Assembly: GCA_018457335.1 (NCBI GenBank)
Contig: JAGYHI010000004.1
Coordinates: 1-32,949 of the forward strand
Reading direction: 5' to 3'
DNA length: 32,949 bases
Source of the DNA: Candidatus Altimarinota bacterium
GTDB lineage: Bacteria; Patescibacteria; JAEDAM01; BD1-5; UBA2023
Shown here: piece after piece, positions 9,364-16,466 of the stretch
Layout: each line of letters begins with the position of its first letter
Numbering within the stretch: the first letter of the stretch is position 1
The notes under the pieces: generated by a model
Database searches by the model: none
The model's input: only the letters and a program-made list of their open reading frames with translations
What the model was told of the DNA's origin: nothing
Program-made: the position numbers and the translations under genes

Positions 9364-11007
9364 ATGTCTAAACAAATTCACTTTTCTGACGAGGCTCGCC
9401 TCAAGATGTTTGACGGGATGGAAAAAGTCGCAAAAACTGTGACGGCTACCATCGGACCAAAAGGTCGAAATGTCATTTTTTCAAAAGAATACGGTGCACC
9501 GCAAATCACTAACGACGGTGTCACTATCGCCAAAGAAATCGAACTCGAAGATAATATCGAAAATATGGGTGCTGGACTCATCAAAGAAGCCGCATCAAAA
9601 ACCAATGACACGGCTGGTGACGGGACCTCGACTGCGACGCTTCTCACTTATGCAATGGCAAAAGAAGGACTCCGAGAAATCCGCTCTGGTATCAACGCTA
9701 TCGAACTCAAAAATGGAATGAAAAAAGCCGGAAACCTCGTCGTCGAAGCCCTCTCTGATATGGCGACTCCACTCGATAGCCATGAAGAAATCCAGCAAGT
9801 CGCAACCATCTCTGCTCAAGACGAAGAAGTCGGTCAAATCATCGCCTCTGCTATGGAAAAAGTCGGGCAAGACGGCGTCATCACTGTCGAAGAAGGCCGT
9901 ACTTTCGGACTCGAAGTCGAAGTAACCGAAGGAATGAAATTTGACAATGGATACATCTCACCATACATGGTCAGCGACGCTGAAAAAATGGAAGCACGCG
10001 TCGACGACGCTCACATCCTCATCACTGACAAAAAAATCTCTTCTCTCAAAGATATCCTCGGAGTCCTTGAAAGTCTCGCCGGTGCCGGAAAACGTGAACT
10101 CGTCATCATCGCCGAAGATATCGACGGTGAAGCCTTGACTGGACTCATCCTCAATAAACTCAAAGGTTCGCTCTCTGTCCTCGGAGTCAAAGCACCAGGA
10201 TTTGGTGACAAGAAAAAAGAAATCCTCCAAGACCTCGCCATCTTGACAGGAGCGAATCTCATCACGGAAGAAACTGGAAACAAACTCGAAAACGCTACGA
10301 TCGATGATCTCGGAAAAGCAAAATCTGTCGTCAGCACAAAAGACGCAACGACCCTCATCGGTGGAGCCGGAAATCCAGAAAAAATCGATGCCCGAGTCGC
10401 AGAAATCCAAAATCAAATCGCTGCCAGCAATAGTGACTACGATAAAGAAAAACTCGCTGAGCGCGTCGCAAAACTCGCCGGCGGTATCGCCGTCATCAAG
10501 GTCGGGGCTGCCAGTGAAGTCGAGATGAAGGAGAAAAAACTCCGTATCGAAGACGCTCTCAATGCAACCAAGGCAGCCGTCGATGAAGGAATCGTCGCTG
10601 GTGGTGGAGTCGCTCTCCTCAAGGCTGGTAAAGTCCTTGAAAATGCTGATTTTTCTCCATCAGAAAAAGTCGGAGCCGACATCGTCGCTCGCGCACTCTC
10701 TTACCCAGTACGACAAATCGCCGAAAATGCTGGAAAAGAATGAGCTGTCGTGGTCAACAAAATCCTCGAAAATGCAGATAATAATTTCGGATATGATGCT
10801 GCCTCTGACGAGTACAAAAACCTCGTCGCTTCTGGAATCATCGATCCAAAAAAAGTCGAGCGAGCCGCTCTCCAAAATGCAATTTCGATCGCTGGTATGT
10901 TTTTGACGACTGAAGCACTCATCGTCGATACACCAAAAAAAGACGAACCAGAAACTCCACAAATGCCAGCCGGCTGAATGGGAATGCCCGGAATGGGAAT
11001 GTATTAA
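9364..11007 (+). CDS. groEL: Chaperonin GroEL
   Basis: The 547-residue ATP-dependent folding chaperonin. Visible signatures: [12 protein letters not shown], the ATP-site motif [12 protein letters not shown], the apical domain with [11 protein letters not shown], and the late [16 protein letters not shown] segment (here [10 protein letters not shown]). Two UGA codons lie in the frame. The one at 10741-10743 falls in AGKE-G-AVV, where Gly is conserved. The other, at 10975-10977, lies in the Gly/Met-rich tail ([14 protein letters not shown]), a classical GroEL ending. Both are lost if UGA is a stop, making this the clearest proof of the code in the window. Codons are unusually rich in C-ending triplets, fitting high expression. 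Confidence 0.98.
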
Positions 11008-11025
11008 AACGAAAAATATACTTTC

Positions 11026-11062
11026 AAAAATCATCAGACTCACACTCTGGTGATTTTTTTTT
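11026..11062 (+). terminator. groEL terminator
   Basis: Stem AAAATCATCAGA paired with TCTGGTGATTTT (one G-U pair) around a CTCACAC loop, followed by a run of T. It lies 20 nt after the groEL stop. Confidence 0.85.
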
Positions 11063-11167
11063 AGAAATTATCAAAAAATAGAAAACTGCAAAGTCAACCG
11101 AAAAAATATAGTTCTATTTTGTATTTTGCAGAAAAATAATATAATGCGAATATTATAATTTGTTTTT

Positions 11168-11797
11168 ATGAAAAAATTTAGTCTTTTTTTGGGATTTTTT
11201 TTCCTTGCAGCCCCATCAACTTTTGCACTCTCAGACATCGAAGGTTCAGATTTTGAAACCTATATAAATAATGCTTATGAGGAAGGAATCATCTCTGGAT
11301 ACGACGACGGGACTTTTCGACCAGACAATACTGTCAGTTTTATAGAAAGTTTAAAGATTGCAATTAATACAGGTTTGCACAAGAATAAAATAGATAATTC
11401 ACTTGCTGAGGAAAATTGGTACACCCCTTTTGTAGATTATTACCATGAAAATCAACAAGCAGACGATTTTTATTTTGAAAATGATGAACCAATTACACGA
11501 GATTTTGCCATATACCTCATACTTCGCCAACTCGACATCGAACTTGAAGCGATAAATATCGATAAAATACAATCCTCATTTCCTGATATTAATCCGGATA
11601 CACCACTTGCTCCCTATATTTTATTTGCAAAACTCGCAGGCATCACAAACGGATACAGCGACGGGACTTTTGGCCCAAAAAATACGGTCACTCGATGAGA
11701 ACTCACAAAAATGGTATGGCGAACCCTCCGAGAAAATAGCACTCAAATCCAAGAAAAATATCTCCAACTCGTCATGGAAGGACTCCTTGAAGAATAA
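11168..11797 (+). CDS. Secreted SLH-domain surface protein
   Basis: A 209-residue protein with a signal peptide (MKKFSLFLGFFFLAAPSTFA, likely cleaved after STFA-L). Two S-layer homology repeats follow: one around residues 22-60 (GIISGYDDGTFRPDNTVSFIE) and one around 140-190 (GITNGYSDGTFGPKNTVTRGELTKMV). UGA at 11696-11698 supplies the Gly in TRGEL and lets the frame reach TAA at 11795. SLH domains bind secondary wall polymers and anchor proteins to the cell wall. It may be a small anchoring subunit, as no other domain is seen. Candidate -10 boxes TATAAT lie at 11140-11145 and 11154-11159. The next gene starts 3 nt after the stop. Confidence 0.85.
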
Positions 11798-11800
11798 AAT

Positions 11801-12217
11801 ATGCACCCACAATCAAAAAAATCATTGCGTCAATTTTTTGCTTTCTTAAATATCCCCATTGTTTTATTTGCGACGGGGAATTTTTATATTTTTTTGCTAA
11901 GTATTTTTTCAGATCAATTTCTCATCAATCCAACAAAAACCGCGATACAATATACTCCTCTTTTTTGGATTTTAATTATAAGCATTTTGCTTTTTGTGAG
12001 TGTAAGCATTTTGAAAAATTATAAAATCTGAATTCTTTTTTATGTAATTTTACTTACTCTTGATGGAATTTCCCTTTTTTTCGGAAGCTTTTTAGTCAGA
12101 AATAATGCCGATTTCATTATTGGAAATACCTCATATCTCAGTTTCGGATTTTTAGGGCTTGCTGGTTTTGTTGCTCTGATTTTCTTGCGAAAAAATCCTA
12201 CTTCTCGCGGTGAATAA
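11801..12217 (+). CDS. Hypothetical four-helix membrane protein
   Basis: A 138-residue protein continuing through UGA at 12029-12031. It has four hydrophobic segments (about residues 13-32, 47-66, 77-93 and 108-128) and short polar ends with no recognised motif. It starts 3 nt after the SLH gene, so the two are probably cotranscribed and perhaps act together at the surface. Its last 20 nt overlap the end of the prenyl synthase gene on the opposite strand. I cannot assign a function. Confidence 0.7.
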
Positions 12218-13064
12218 TAAAATGTGAAATTTGTGTAATTCGCTCATCGTCAATAAGTCGCACACTTGACTGGATTTCTTTTTCGAGACTTTCTAGGATT
12301 TTTTTCGATTCTTCGAGTCCCACAAGTGCCACAATTCCCTTTCCATTTTCCCCATCTTTATTGGTTTTTTTACCGACGATTTCTGCATCTCACTCGACAT
12401 CGAGAATATCATCTTTTATCTGAAAGGCCCGCCCAATCAAGAATCCAAGTCGCCGTAAAATCGCAATCATTTTTTCGTCAGCCTCCGCCAGAATCGCTCA
12501 AATCACGAGCGACGAAGCAATAAAACTTCCCGTTTTTTCATCGTGTATACGAAAAAGCTCTTCGAGAGAAAGAGCATCTTGCTGTAAAACCGTATCACGC
12601 ACCTGCCCTCGGACGACTCATAAATCCCCCATTGTTTTTGTGATTTCTTGAAGGATTTTGATATTTTCTGAATCCGATAAAAGCTCGTAGCCTAGTGTCT
12701 GCAAAGCATCACCGACAAGCACTGCCGTGGTTTCGCTGTATTTTTTCCAGACGGTCGGTTTACCACGACGCAAGATATCATCATCCATGCATGGCAAATC
12801 ATCATGGACGAGGGTGTACGCGTGAACCATCTCAATCCCACAAAAAATCTCGATTTCTTTTTTTGTGACACTCTGCTTTGAAATATACTCATACGCCAAA
12901 ATCGCCAAAATCGCACGGATTCGCTTTCCACCACCCTCGACGGCATACCGCATCGCCTTAAAAAACTGATTTTCTGCTGCGTCCTGCGAGAAATCATAGC
13001 GATTTTTAAAGATATTTTCGATTGAGGTGTCGATTTGGGATTGTAAGTTTTTGTACCATTGCAT
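12198..13064 (-). CDS. ispA: Short-chain polyprenyl diphosphate synthase (IspA-like)
   Basis: Condenses isopentenyl diphosphate with allylic primers to give farnesyl or geranylgeranyl diphosphate, the primer for UppS encoded nearby. In the 288-residue product: GGGKRIRA, the first Asp-rich motif HDDLPCMDDDILRRGKPT with the two-residue insert of bacterial enzymes, GDALQTLGYELL, and the second Asp-rich motif FQIKDDILDVEGD. UGA encodes Gly at three sites, including the conserved DVE-G-D (12393-12395) and GDL-G at 12618-12620. The exact chain length is not decidable by eye. The start ATG (13062-13064) lacks a Shine-Dalgarno. Its end overlaps the convergent membrane protein gene. Confidence 0.92.
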
Positions 13065-13107
13065 AGGGGTGAGAGGTTAGGAGATAAAAATGGGGTTTTG
13101 AAGTTTT

Positions 13108-13137
13108 GTCATCCTCGGGCTTGACCCGGGGATCCAG
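13108..13137. repeat. REP-like palindromic element
   Basis: GTCATCCTCGGGCTTGACCC followed by GGGGATCCAG. The GG/CC core is palindromic. A second identical copy lies at 13504-13533, a one-base variant at 13704-13733, and inverted copies at 15889-15919 and 16356-16380. It ends 4 bp from the GIY-YIG gene stop. Confidence 0.9.
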
Positions 13138-13141
13138 TCTA

Positions 13142-13426
13142 CTACAAGAATCCGCTTATATCATTCCAATCTGGATTATCTTCTTCTATGAGTGCTATTT
13201 TCCATTCTCGTTTCCATTTTTTCAGTTGTTTTTCTCTTTGTAATGCTTCGTGTATATTTTCAAATTCTTCAAAATATACAAGAGTATGAATTTTATGTTT
13301 TTTAGTAAATCATTCTACAAGATTATTCTTATGTTGGTATATTCGATTTGATAAATTACTTGTGACTCCGATATAAAGTGTACCGTTTCTTTTACTTGAT
13401 AGAATGTAGATAAAGTACTTTTTCAT
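13142..13426 (-). CDS. GIY-YIG nuclease-domain protein (YhbQ/UvrC-N type)
   Basis: A 94-residue stand-alone GIY-YIG domain. It begins MKKYFIYILSSKRNGTLYIG: the Y-x-YIL and TLYIGVTSNL segments carry the GIY and YIG tyrosines; then come R in SNRIYQHK, VEGFTKKHK, LVYFEE with the metal-binding Glu region, and the KREKQLKKWKREWK basic helix. The UGA in VE-G-FTK falls at a position that is Gly in known relatives. Such small proteins are often annotated as endonucleases, though few have a tested activity. It is bracketed by palindromic repeats: one ends 4 bp after its stop and others start 23 bp upstream of its ATG. Too interrupted under the standard code to appear as one ORF. Confidence 0.9.
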
Positions 13427-13448
13427 GGAAAAGGAATTTGTTTATTGT

Positions 13449-13794
13449 CTGGATTCCGCATCAAGTGCGGAATGACATAGAATGTTTTTCAAGTACCCCA
13501 AGTTGTCATCCTCGGGCTTGACCCGGGGATCCAGTGCAAGACTATAAAAGCAAAATAGAAGATTCTTCGCTGACGCTCAGAATGACAATTTTATCCTAAG
13601 TCCTGCAAGTCCGTCATCGCGAGCGGAACGGAGTGGAGCGTGACAATCTCAAAGTCCATAGTCAGAGATTGCTTCACTAATGTTCGCAATGACTCATCCT
13701 TTTGTCATCCTCGGGCTTGTCCCGGGGATCTGGTTCAATTTTTTGATCCTGTGAAATATTTTCACCCAGATTCCCGCCTACGCGGGAATGACAT
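13449..13794. repeat. Cluster of REP-like palindromic elements
   Basis: No gene here. At least seven short palindromic elements stand in tandem: GGATTCCGCA-TCAA-GTGCGGAATGAC (13449-13478), a CTCGGGCTTGACCCGGGG type (13504-13533), GATTCTTCGCTGACGCTCAG (13561-13587), a GTCATCGCGAGCGGAACGGA type (13612-13648) with a related GATTGCTTCACTAATGTTCG copy (13668-13694), another CTCGGGCTTGTCCCGGGG (13704-13733) and ATTCCCGCCTACGCGGGAAT (13765-13794). Each contains GTCAT or its complement at one end, which suggests related elements. They fill the space between the GIY-YIG and uppS genes. Confidence 0.85.
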
Positions 13795-13819
13795 ATGCTG
13801 TTTTCTAAAAATCAATTCC

Positions 13820-14497
13820 CTACTTCCCAAAATTTCTTTTCGTTTTATTATAAGAATCAAGCGCAGCCTGGAAATCATCGGCGGAGAAATCAGGCCAGAG
13901 AGTGTCGGTGAAAAAATATTCGCTATAAGCGGACTGGTAAAGGAAGTAACCAGAATGTCGCTCATATCCGCCAGTACGGACGATGAGGTCTGGCGGTGGG
14001 AAGGCACCAGTGTCGAGATATTCGAGGAAGTTTTTTTCATTGAGGTCTTCGATTTTTTGGCCCTCAGCGATGAATCTGCGGATCCCGCGGATGATTTCAT
14101 CTTGACCACCGTAGGCAATCGCGAGGATGAAGGTCATCGCGTCTCCATCAGCCGTCTCATCAATCGCATTTAAAAGGATTTCTCGGACATCGACTGGCAA
14201 GAGCCAGAGATCGCCGACGACTTTGAGATTGATTTTGTGGCTTTTGAGTTTTTCGATGAGTGGTGGGACTTTTTTACGGAAAAGATCAAAAATATCAGCG
14301 AGTTCTTTTTCGCTGCGAGAAGTCAAATTTTCGCTCGAGAGTGCCCACATACTTGTATATTTAATCCCAGCATCCAAGCACATTTTGAGGACATTTTCGA
14401 CATTGTCCCCGCCTTTGCTGTGCCCAAAAGAAACGAGATTTCCTATTTTCTTCGCCCAGCGGCGATTGCCATCCATGATAAATCCGATATGTTTCAT
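13820..14497 (-). CDS. uppS: Undecaprenyl diphosphate synthase (UppS)
   Basis: Extends farnesyl diphosphate in cis with IPP to the C55 lipid carrier for peptidoglycan and glycan export. The 225-residue protein starts with GFIMDGNRRWAKK, whose Asp is the catalytic Mg ligand, then GHSKGGDN, the SSENLTSRS region, and AFPPPDLIVRTGG followed by SAYSEYFFTDTLWPDF. The family motif usually read as RTGGE-x-R-x-SNF-x-L-x-Q is here RTGGYERHSGYFLYQ, so the Glu after RTGG is Tyr and the SN is SG (encoded GGT). It has no UGA. With the prenyl synthase on the same strand it covers the route from IPP to the undecaprenyl carrier. Length is close to the usual 230-250. Confidence 0.94.
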   Translation of the reverse strand: MKHIGFIMDGNRRWAKKIGNLVSFGHSKGGDNVENVLKMCLDAGIKYTSMWALSSENLTSRSEKELADIFDLFRKKVPPLIEKLKSHKINLKVVGDLWLLPVDVREILLNAIDETADGDAMTFILAIAYGGQDEIIRGIRRFIAEGQKIEDLNEKNFLEYLDTGAFPPPDLIVRTGGYERHSGYFLYQSAYSEYFFTDTLWPDFSADDFQAALDSYNKTKRNFGK

Positions 14498-14520
14498 ATT
14501 TTCAAAATTAGAGTAGCCCT

Positions 14521-14548
14521 ATTATAAAAAACTCGCCGTGAAAAGCAA
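14521..14548 (-). promoter_or_regulatory. uppS promoter
   Basis: On the minus strand TTGCTT (complement of 14543-14548), 16 bp, TATAAT (complement of 14521-14526), giving a leader of about 15-20 nt to the uppS ATG. The same TTGCTT-16-TATAAT arrangement occurs before rpoB and the 23762 gene. Confidence 0.75.
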
Positions 14549-14556
14549 AATTAAAT

Positions 14557-14583
14557 TTGATTTTTTATGGAGTTGATTATAAT
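14557..14583 (+). promoter_or_regulatory. Candidate lipoprotein gene promoter
   Basis: TTGATT at 14557-14562, 15 bp, TATAAT at 14578-14583, about 30 nt before the ATG at 14614. It is back to back with the uppS promoter. The spacer is short, so the -35 is less certain than the -10. Confidence 0.5.
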
Positions 14584-14613
14584 AAAAGTGTTTATTTTTT
14601 AATTTAAAATCGT

Positions 14614-14928
14614 ATGAAATATTTTTCTCTCTTGCTCTGTGCGACCCTGCTCGTGTCGAGTTGTAATCTCCAAAATGGAGATCCTAAAACAAGTTCAGAG
14701 CCTGCCCTCAACTTGATTGGGGGATGACAAATGGGGAGCACAGGAACTCAAAATGAAACTCCAAAATCCCAAACTGGAAACACTGAAAAACCTCAAAATG
14801 ATAGCACTGGATCGACCGAAAATCTCGAACCAAAAATCGATGAAAAAGAAATCAAGCAAGAAATCAAAGAAATCGAAGGCATGATCGATACCCTCGAAAA
14901 AGAAGTCAGTGTAGAAGTAAAAAAATAG
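14614..14928 (+). CDS. Small lipoprotein with repeat-derived segment
   Basis: A 104-residue protein with a lipoprotein signal peptide ending in the lipobox LVSSC (Cys about residue 18), so it is probably lipid-anchored at the outer face of the membrane. The mature part is a low-complexity Ser/Thr/Asn/Gln/Pro linker followed by a Lys/Glu-rich helix (IDEKEIKQEIKEIEGMIDTLEKE) that could form a coiled coil. Codons for about residues 23-39 (14681-14732) match a palindromic repeat found outside genes. That segment contains the only UGA (14728-14730, GG-G-QM). Function is unknown. It is followed by a strong terminator. Confidence 0.75.
14681..14732. repeat. Palindromic repeat element inside the lipoprotein coding frame
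   Basis: The reverse complement matches 32806-32855 closely (I count about four differences over about 50 nt), sharing AATCAAGTTGAGG, CAGGCTCTGAACTTGTTT and a terminal GTCAT. The 32806 copy is intergenic. In the gene the element keeps the frame and contributes about 17 residues directly after the lipid-anchored N-terminus. Confidence 0.85.
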
Positions 14929-14952
14929 AAATCTCGTCTCGAAAAAACAAAA

Positions 14953-14980
14953 AAATAATCCCCGATTTTGGGGATTATTT
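14953..14980. terminator. Intrinsic terminator between convergent genes
   Basis: An 11-bp stem AAATAATCCCC paired with GGGGATTATTT around a GATTTT loop, with A-rich sequence before it. It follows the lipoprotein gene by about 25 nt and lies 20 nt beyond the pilin gene end on the other strand. T-tracts are short on both sides. Confidence 0.7.
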
Positions 14981-14999
14981 AGTTAAATAAGAATAATTT

Positions 15000-15584
15000 T
15001 TATTGAGCAACAACATAAAGCCAATTTGATGCAGTTTTTCCTACTTGTCATTCAAAGGTAGGATTTTTTCGAAGTTCTCCAACATTTTCTAATGCATCTA
15101 CATTTTTTAATTCTTCCGCACCACTTCCATAGTTAGAATTTCCTTTAATTTCCATATTTCCAACTATATAGAATGCATTTCCGTTATCAGTTGATTCTCC
15201 ACCCGTTTTTAAAGTTGTATAACCATACCCAGTAGCGTCATCACCATCTACACAACCTGCCATTCCATGACCTTTTTTAGGGTCTTTTGACAATGAAGAA
15301 ATATAAACAATTCCATTATCACCTTTTGTCGTAATTTTATCTTTAATGTCTTTGAGACATTTTGTTGAAGTCTCTGCCTTTGGATATGAATTATTATCTA
15401 CATTATAAGCAATAAGAGCCTGTACTACATTTCGTATACCACCTTGTCGGTTGGTATCTCGAGATCGTTCGAAATATCCATTAAGAGAAGGATAAAGTAC
15501 GGCAGCAAGGATACCGATAATCGCGATTACGATCATAAGTTCTACGAGAGTAAACCCTCGTGAAAGTGAAGTTTTTAATTTCAT
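15000..15584 (-). CDS. Type IV pilin / pseudopilin
   Basis: A 194-residue class III-signal protein. The start chosen (ATG 15582-15584) gives a short positively charged leader MKLKTSLSRG followed by FTLVELMIVIAIIGILAAVLYPSL, so prepilin peptidase should cut between Gly and Phe and methylate Phe. Glu at position 5 of the mature chain is conserved. An earlier ATG would add MLLFFYFFFF, which destroys the short basic leader. The globular part has two cysteines (STKCLKD, MAGCVDG) that could form a disulfide. UGA at 15048-15050 is read as Gly, adding 16 residues to the C-terminus. Pilins support attachment, DNA uptake or twitching; the role here is not resolvable. No other pilus gene is in the window. 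Confidence 0.9.
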
Positions 15585-15618
15585 AAAAAAGAAAAAATAA
15601 AAAAATAAAAGCAATTAA

Positions 15619-15646
15619 AGTATATACAATACGATTTATTATTCAA
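15619..15646 (-). promoter_or_regulatory. Pilin gene promoter
   Basis: On the minus strand TTGAAT (complement of 15641-15646), 16 bp, TATACT (complement of 15619-15624), about 35 nt before the ATG. It has the same boxes and spacing as the murI promoter. The leader is T-rich and has no Shine-Dalgarno. Confidence 0.7.
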
Positions 15647-15776
15647 GCAATTTTCAAAAAAAGAAAAGACTTTTGTAAAATTTATTGTATACATTTATAT
15701 TGTGAATATAGTTTAGCACATTATTTTGGATTTGTCAAAAGAAAATGCAGGTATTTTTTGATTTTTTTGTTTTTCT

Positions 15777-15804
15777 TTGATTTTTGGAAGGAAATGTGTA
15801 TACT
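15777..15804 (+). promoter_or_regulatory. Orphan promoter facing a repeat cluster
   Basis: TTGATT at 15777-15782, 16 bp, TATACT at 15799-15804. Downstream, an ATG at 15821 opens a frame that runs after six codons into a palindromic repeat and stops. From 15650 to this point I see no gene. The promoter may once have served a gene now displaced by repeats, or may still reach DUF2130 about 660 nt away. Confidence 0.45.
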
Positions 15805-15837
15805 GCGGGGGATTTTTTAATGAAAATTGTCGCTTTT

Positions 15838-16380
15838 GTCATCCTGAACTTGTTTCAGGATCTCTAAAAAAGTATTCCATAGTCCTTACTGGATCCCCGG
15901 GTCAAGCCCGAGGATGACAGTTTGGGGAACCAAAAAACAGTAAATGTCATTCCGCACTTGATGCGGAATCCAGACAATAAAAAAATTCTACTTTTATTTT
16001 CCCCTTGTGAGGGGGGGATTAAGGGGGGATTCCTAAAAAATTTTCTTTTCTCAAAAACCTCACCTTCATACTCCTTTCTTTTGTGACCAAAAGAAACAAA
16101 AGTCTTGGGGGTGAAAAAACTCGCTCGCTTTCGCTCATCTTTTAAAAGCAGATTTTCATCTGACTCAGACAGTTTTCACCCCCAAACCCCCGATAAACCG
16201 ATTTTCATTTTTTAAAAAGATTAAAAATGGTTTCCCTTAATAAGGGAAATGTCCGAAGGACAAAGGGATTATTTAGAAAAACCGTACCTGTCATTCCCGC
16301 GCAGGCGGGAATCTGGGTGAAAATATCTCACAAACCTCGAAAAAATCGAGCCAAATCCCTGGGTCAAGCCCGAGGATGAC
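15838..16380. repeat. Repeat cluster including family A dispersed repeat copy 2
   Basis: No gene here. In order: GTCATCCTGAACTTGTTTCA (15838-15863); an inverted CCCGGGTCAAGCCCGAGGAT copy (15889-15919); ATTCCGCACTTGATGCGGAA (15945-15973); a G-run repeat with GGGGGGATTAAGGGGGG (about 16008-16032); family A copy 2 (16052-16214) with CTTTTGTGACCAAAAG hairpin, GTGAAAAAACTCG and CCCCCAAACCCCCGAT; TTTCCCTTAATAAGGGAAAT with GTCCGAAGGACAAAGGG (16227-16275), which recurs near 17758; ATTCCCGCGCAGGCGGGAAT (16289-16316); and GGGTCAAGCCCGAGGATGAC (16356-16380). It separates the pilin gene from DUF2130. Confidence 0.85.
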
Positions 16381-16466
16381 AAAAACCGTAACTTTCATTA
16401 AAAATTTACCTCCACAAGTTTAGAGTGCTAGAAAAAACAAATTTATTTCTTAAAAAATAAAAAAAC

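Noticed and set aside
9958..10416. A 152-codon frame antisense to groEL, and others inside rpoB and rpoC (for example 26929-27462)
   Set aside because: Each lies fully within a well-supported gene on the other strand; long antisense frames are expected from its codon use.
9364..10743. Broken genes or pseudogenes at each TGA
   Set aside because: Frames continue with intact family motifs on both sides of every TGA in many unrelated genes; decay would give other stops and frameshifts.
10741..10743. UGA as tryptophan or selenocysteine
   Set aside because: UGA falls on invariant glycines, UGG still codes Trp, and there is no selenocysteine insertion element or suitable enzyme.
13640..14173. A 177-codon plus-strand frame across the repeat cluster and the uppS end
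   Set aside because: It is made of repeat sequence and antisense uppS; uppS is certain.
15585..15614. Upstream start of the pilin adding ten aromatic residues
   Set aside because: The added residues would destroy the short basic leader required for prepilin peptidase, and they lie within the AT-rich leader.
13108..16380. A CRISPR array
   Set aside because: The repeats are of different kinds, unequally spaced and in both orientations, with no constant spacer length and no cas gene.
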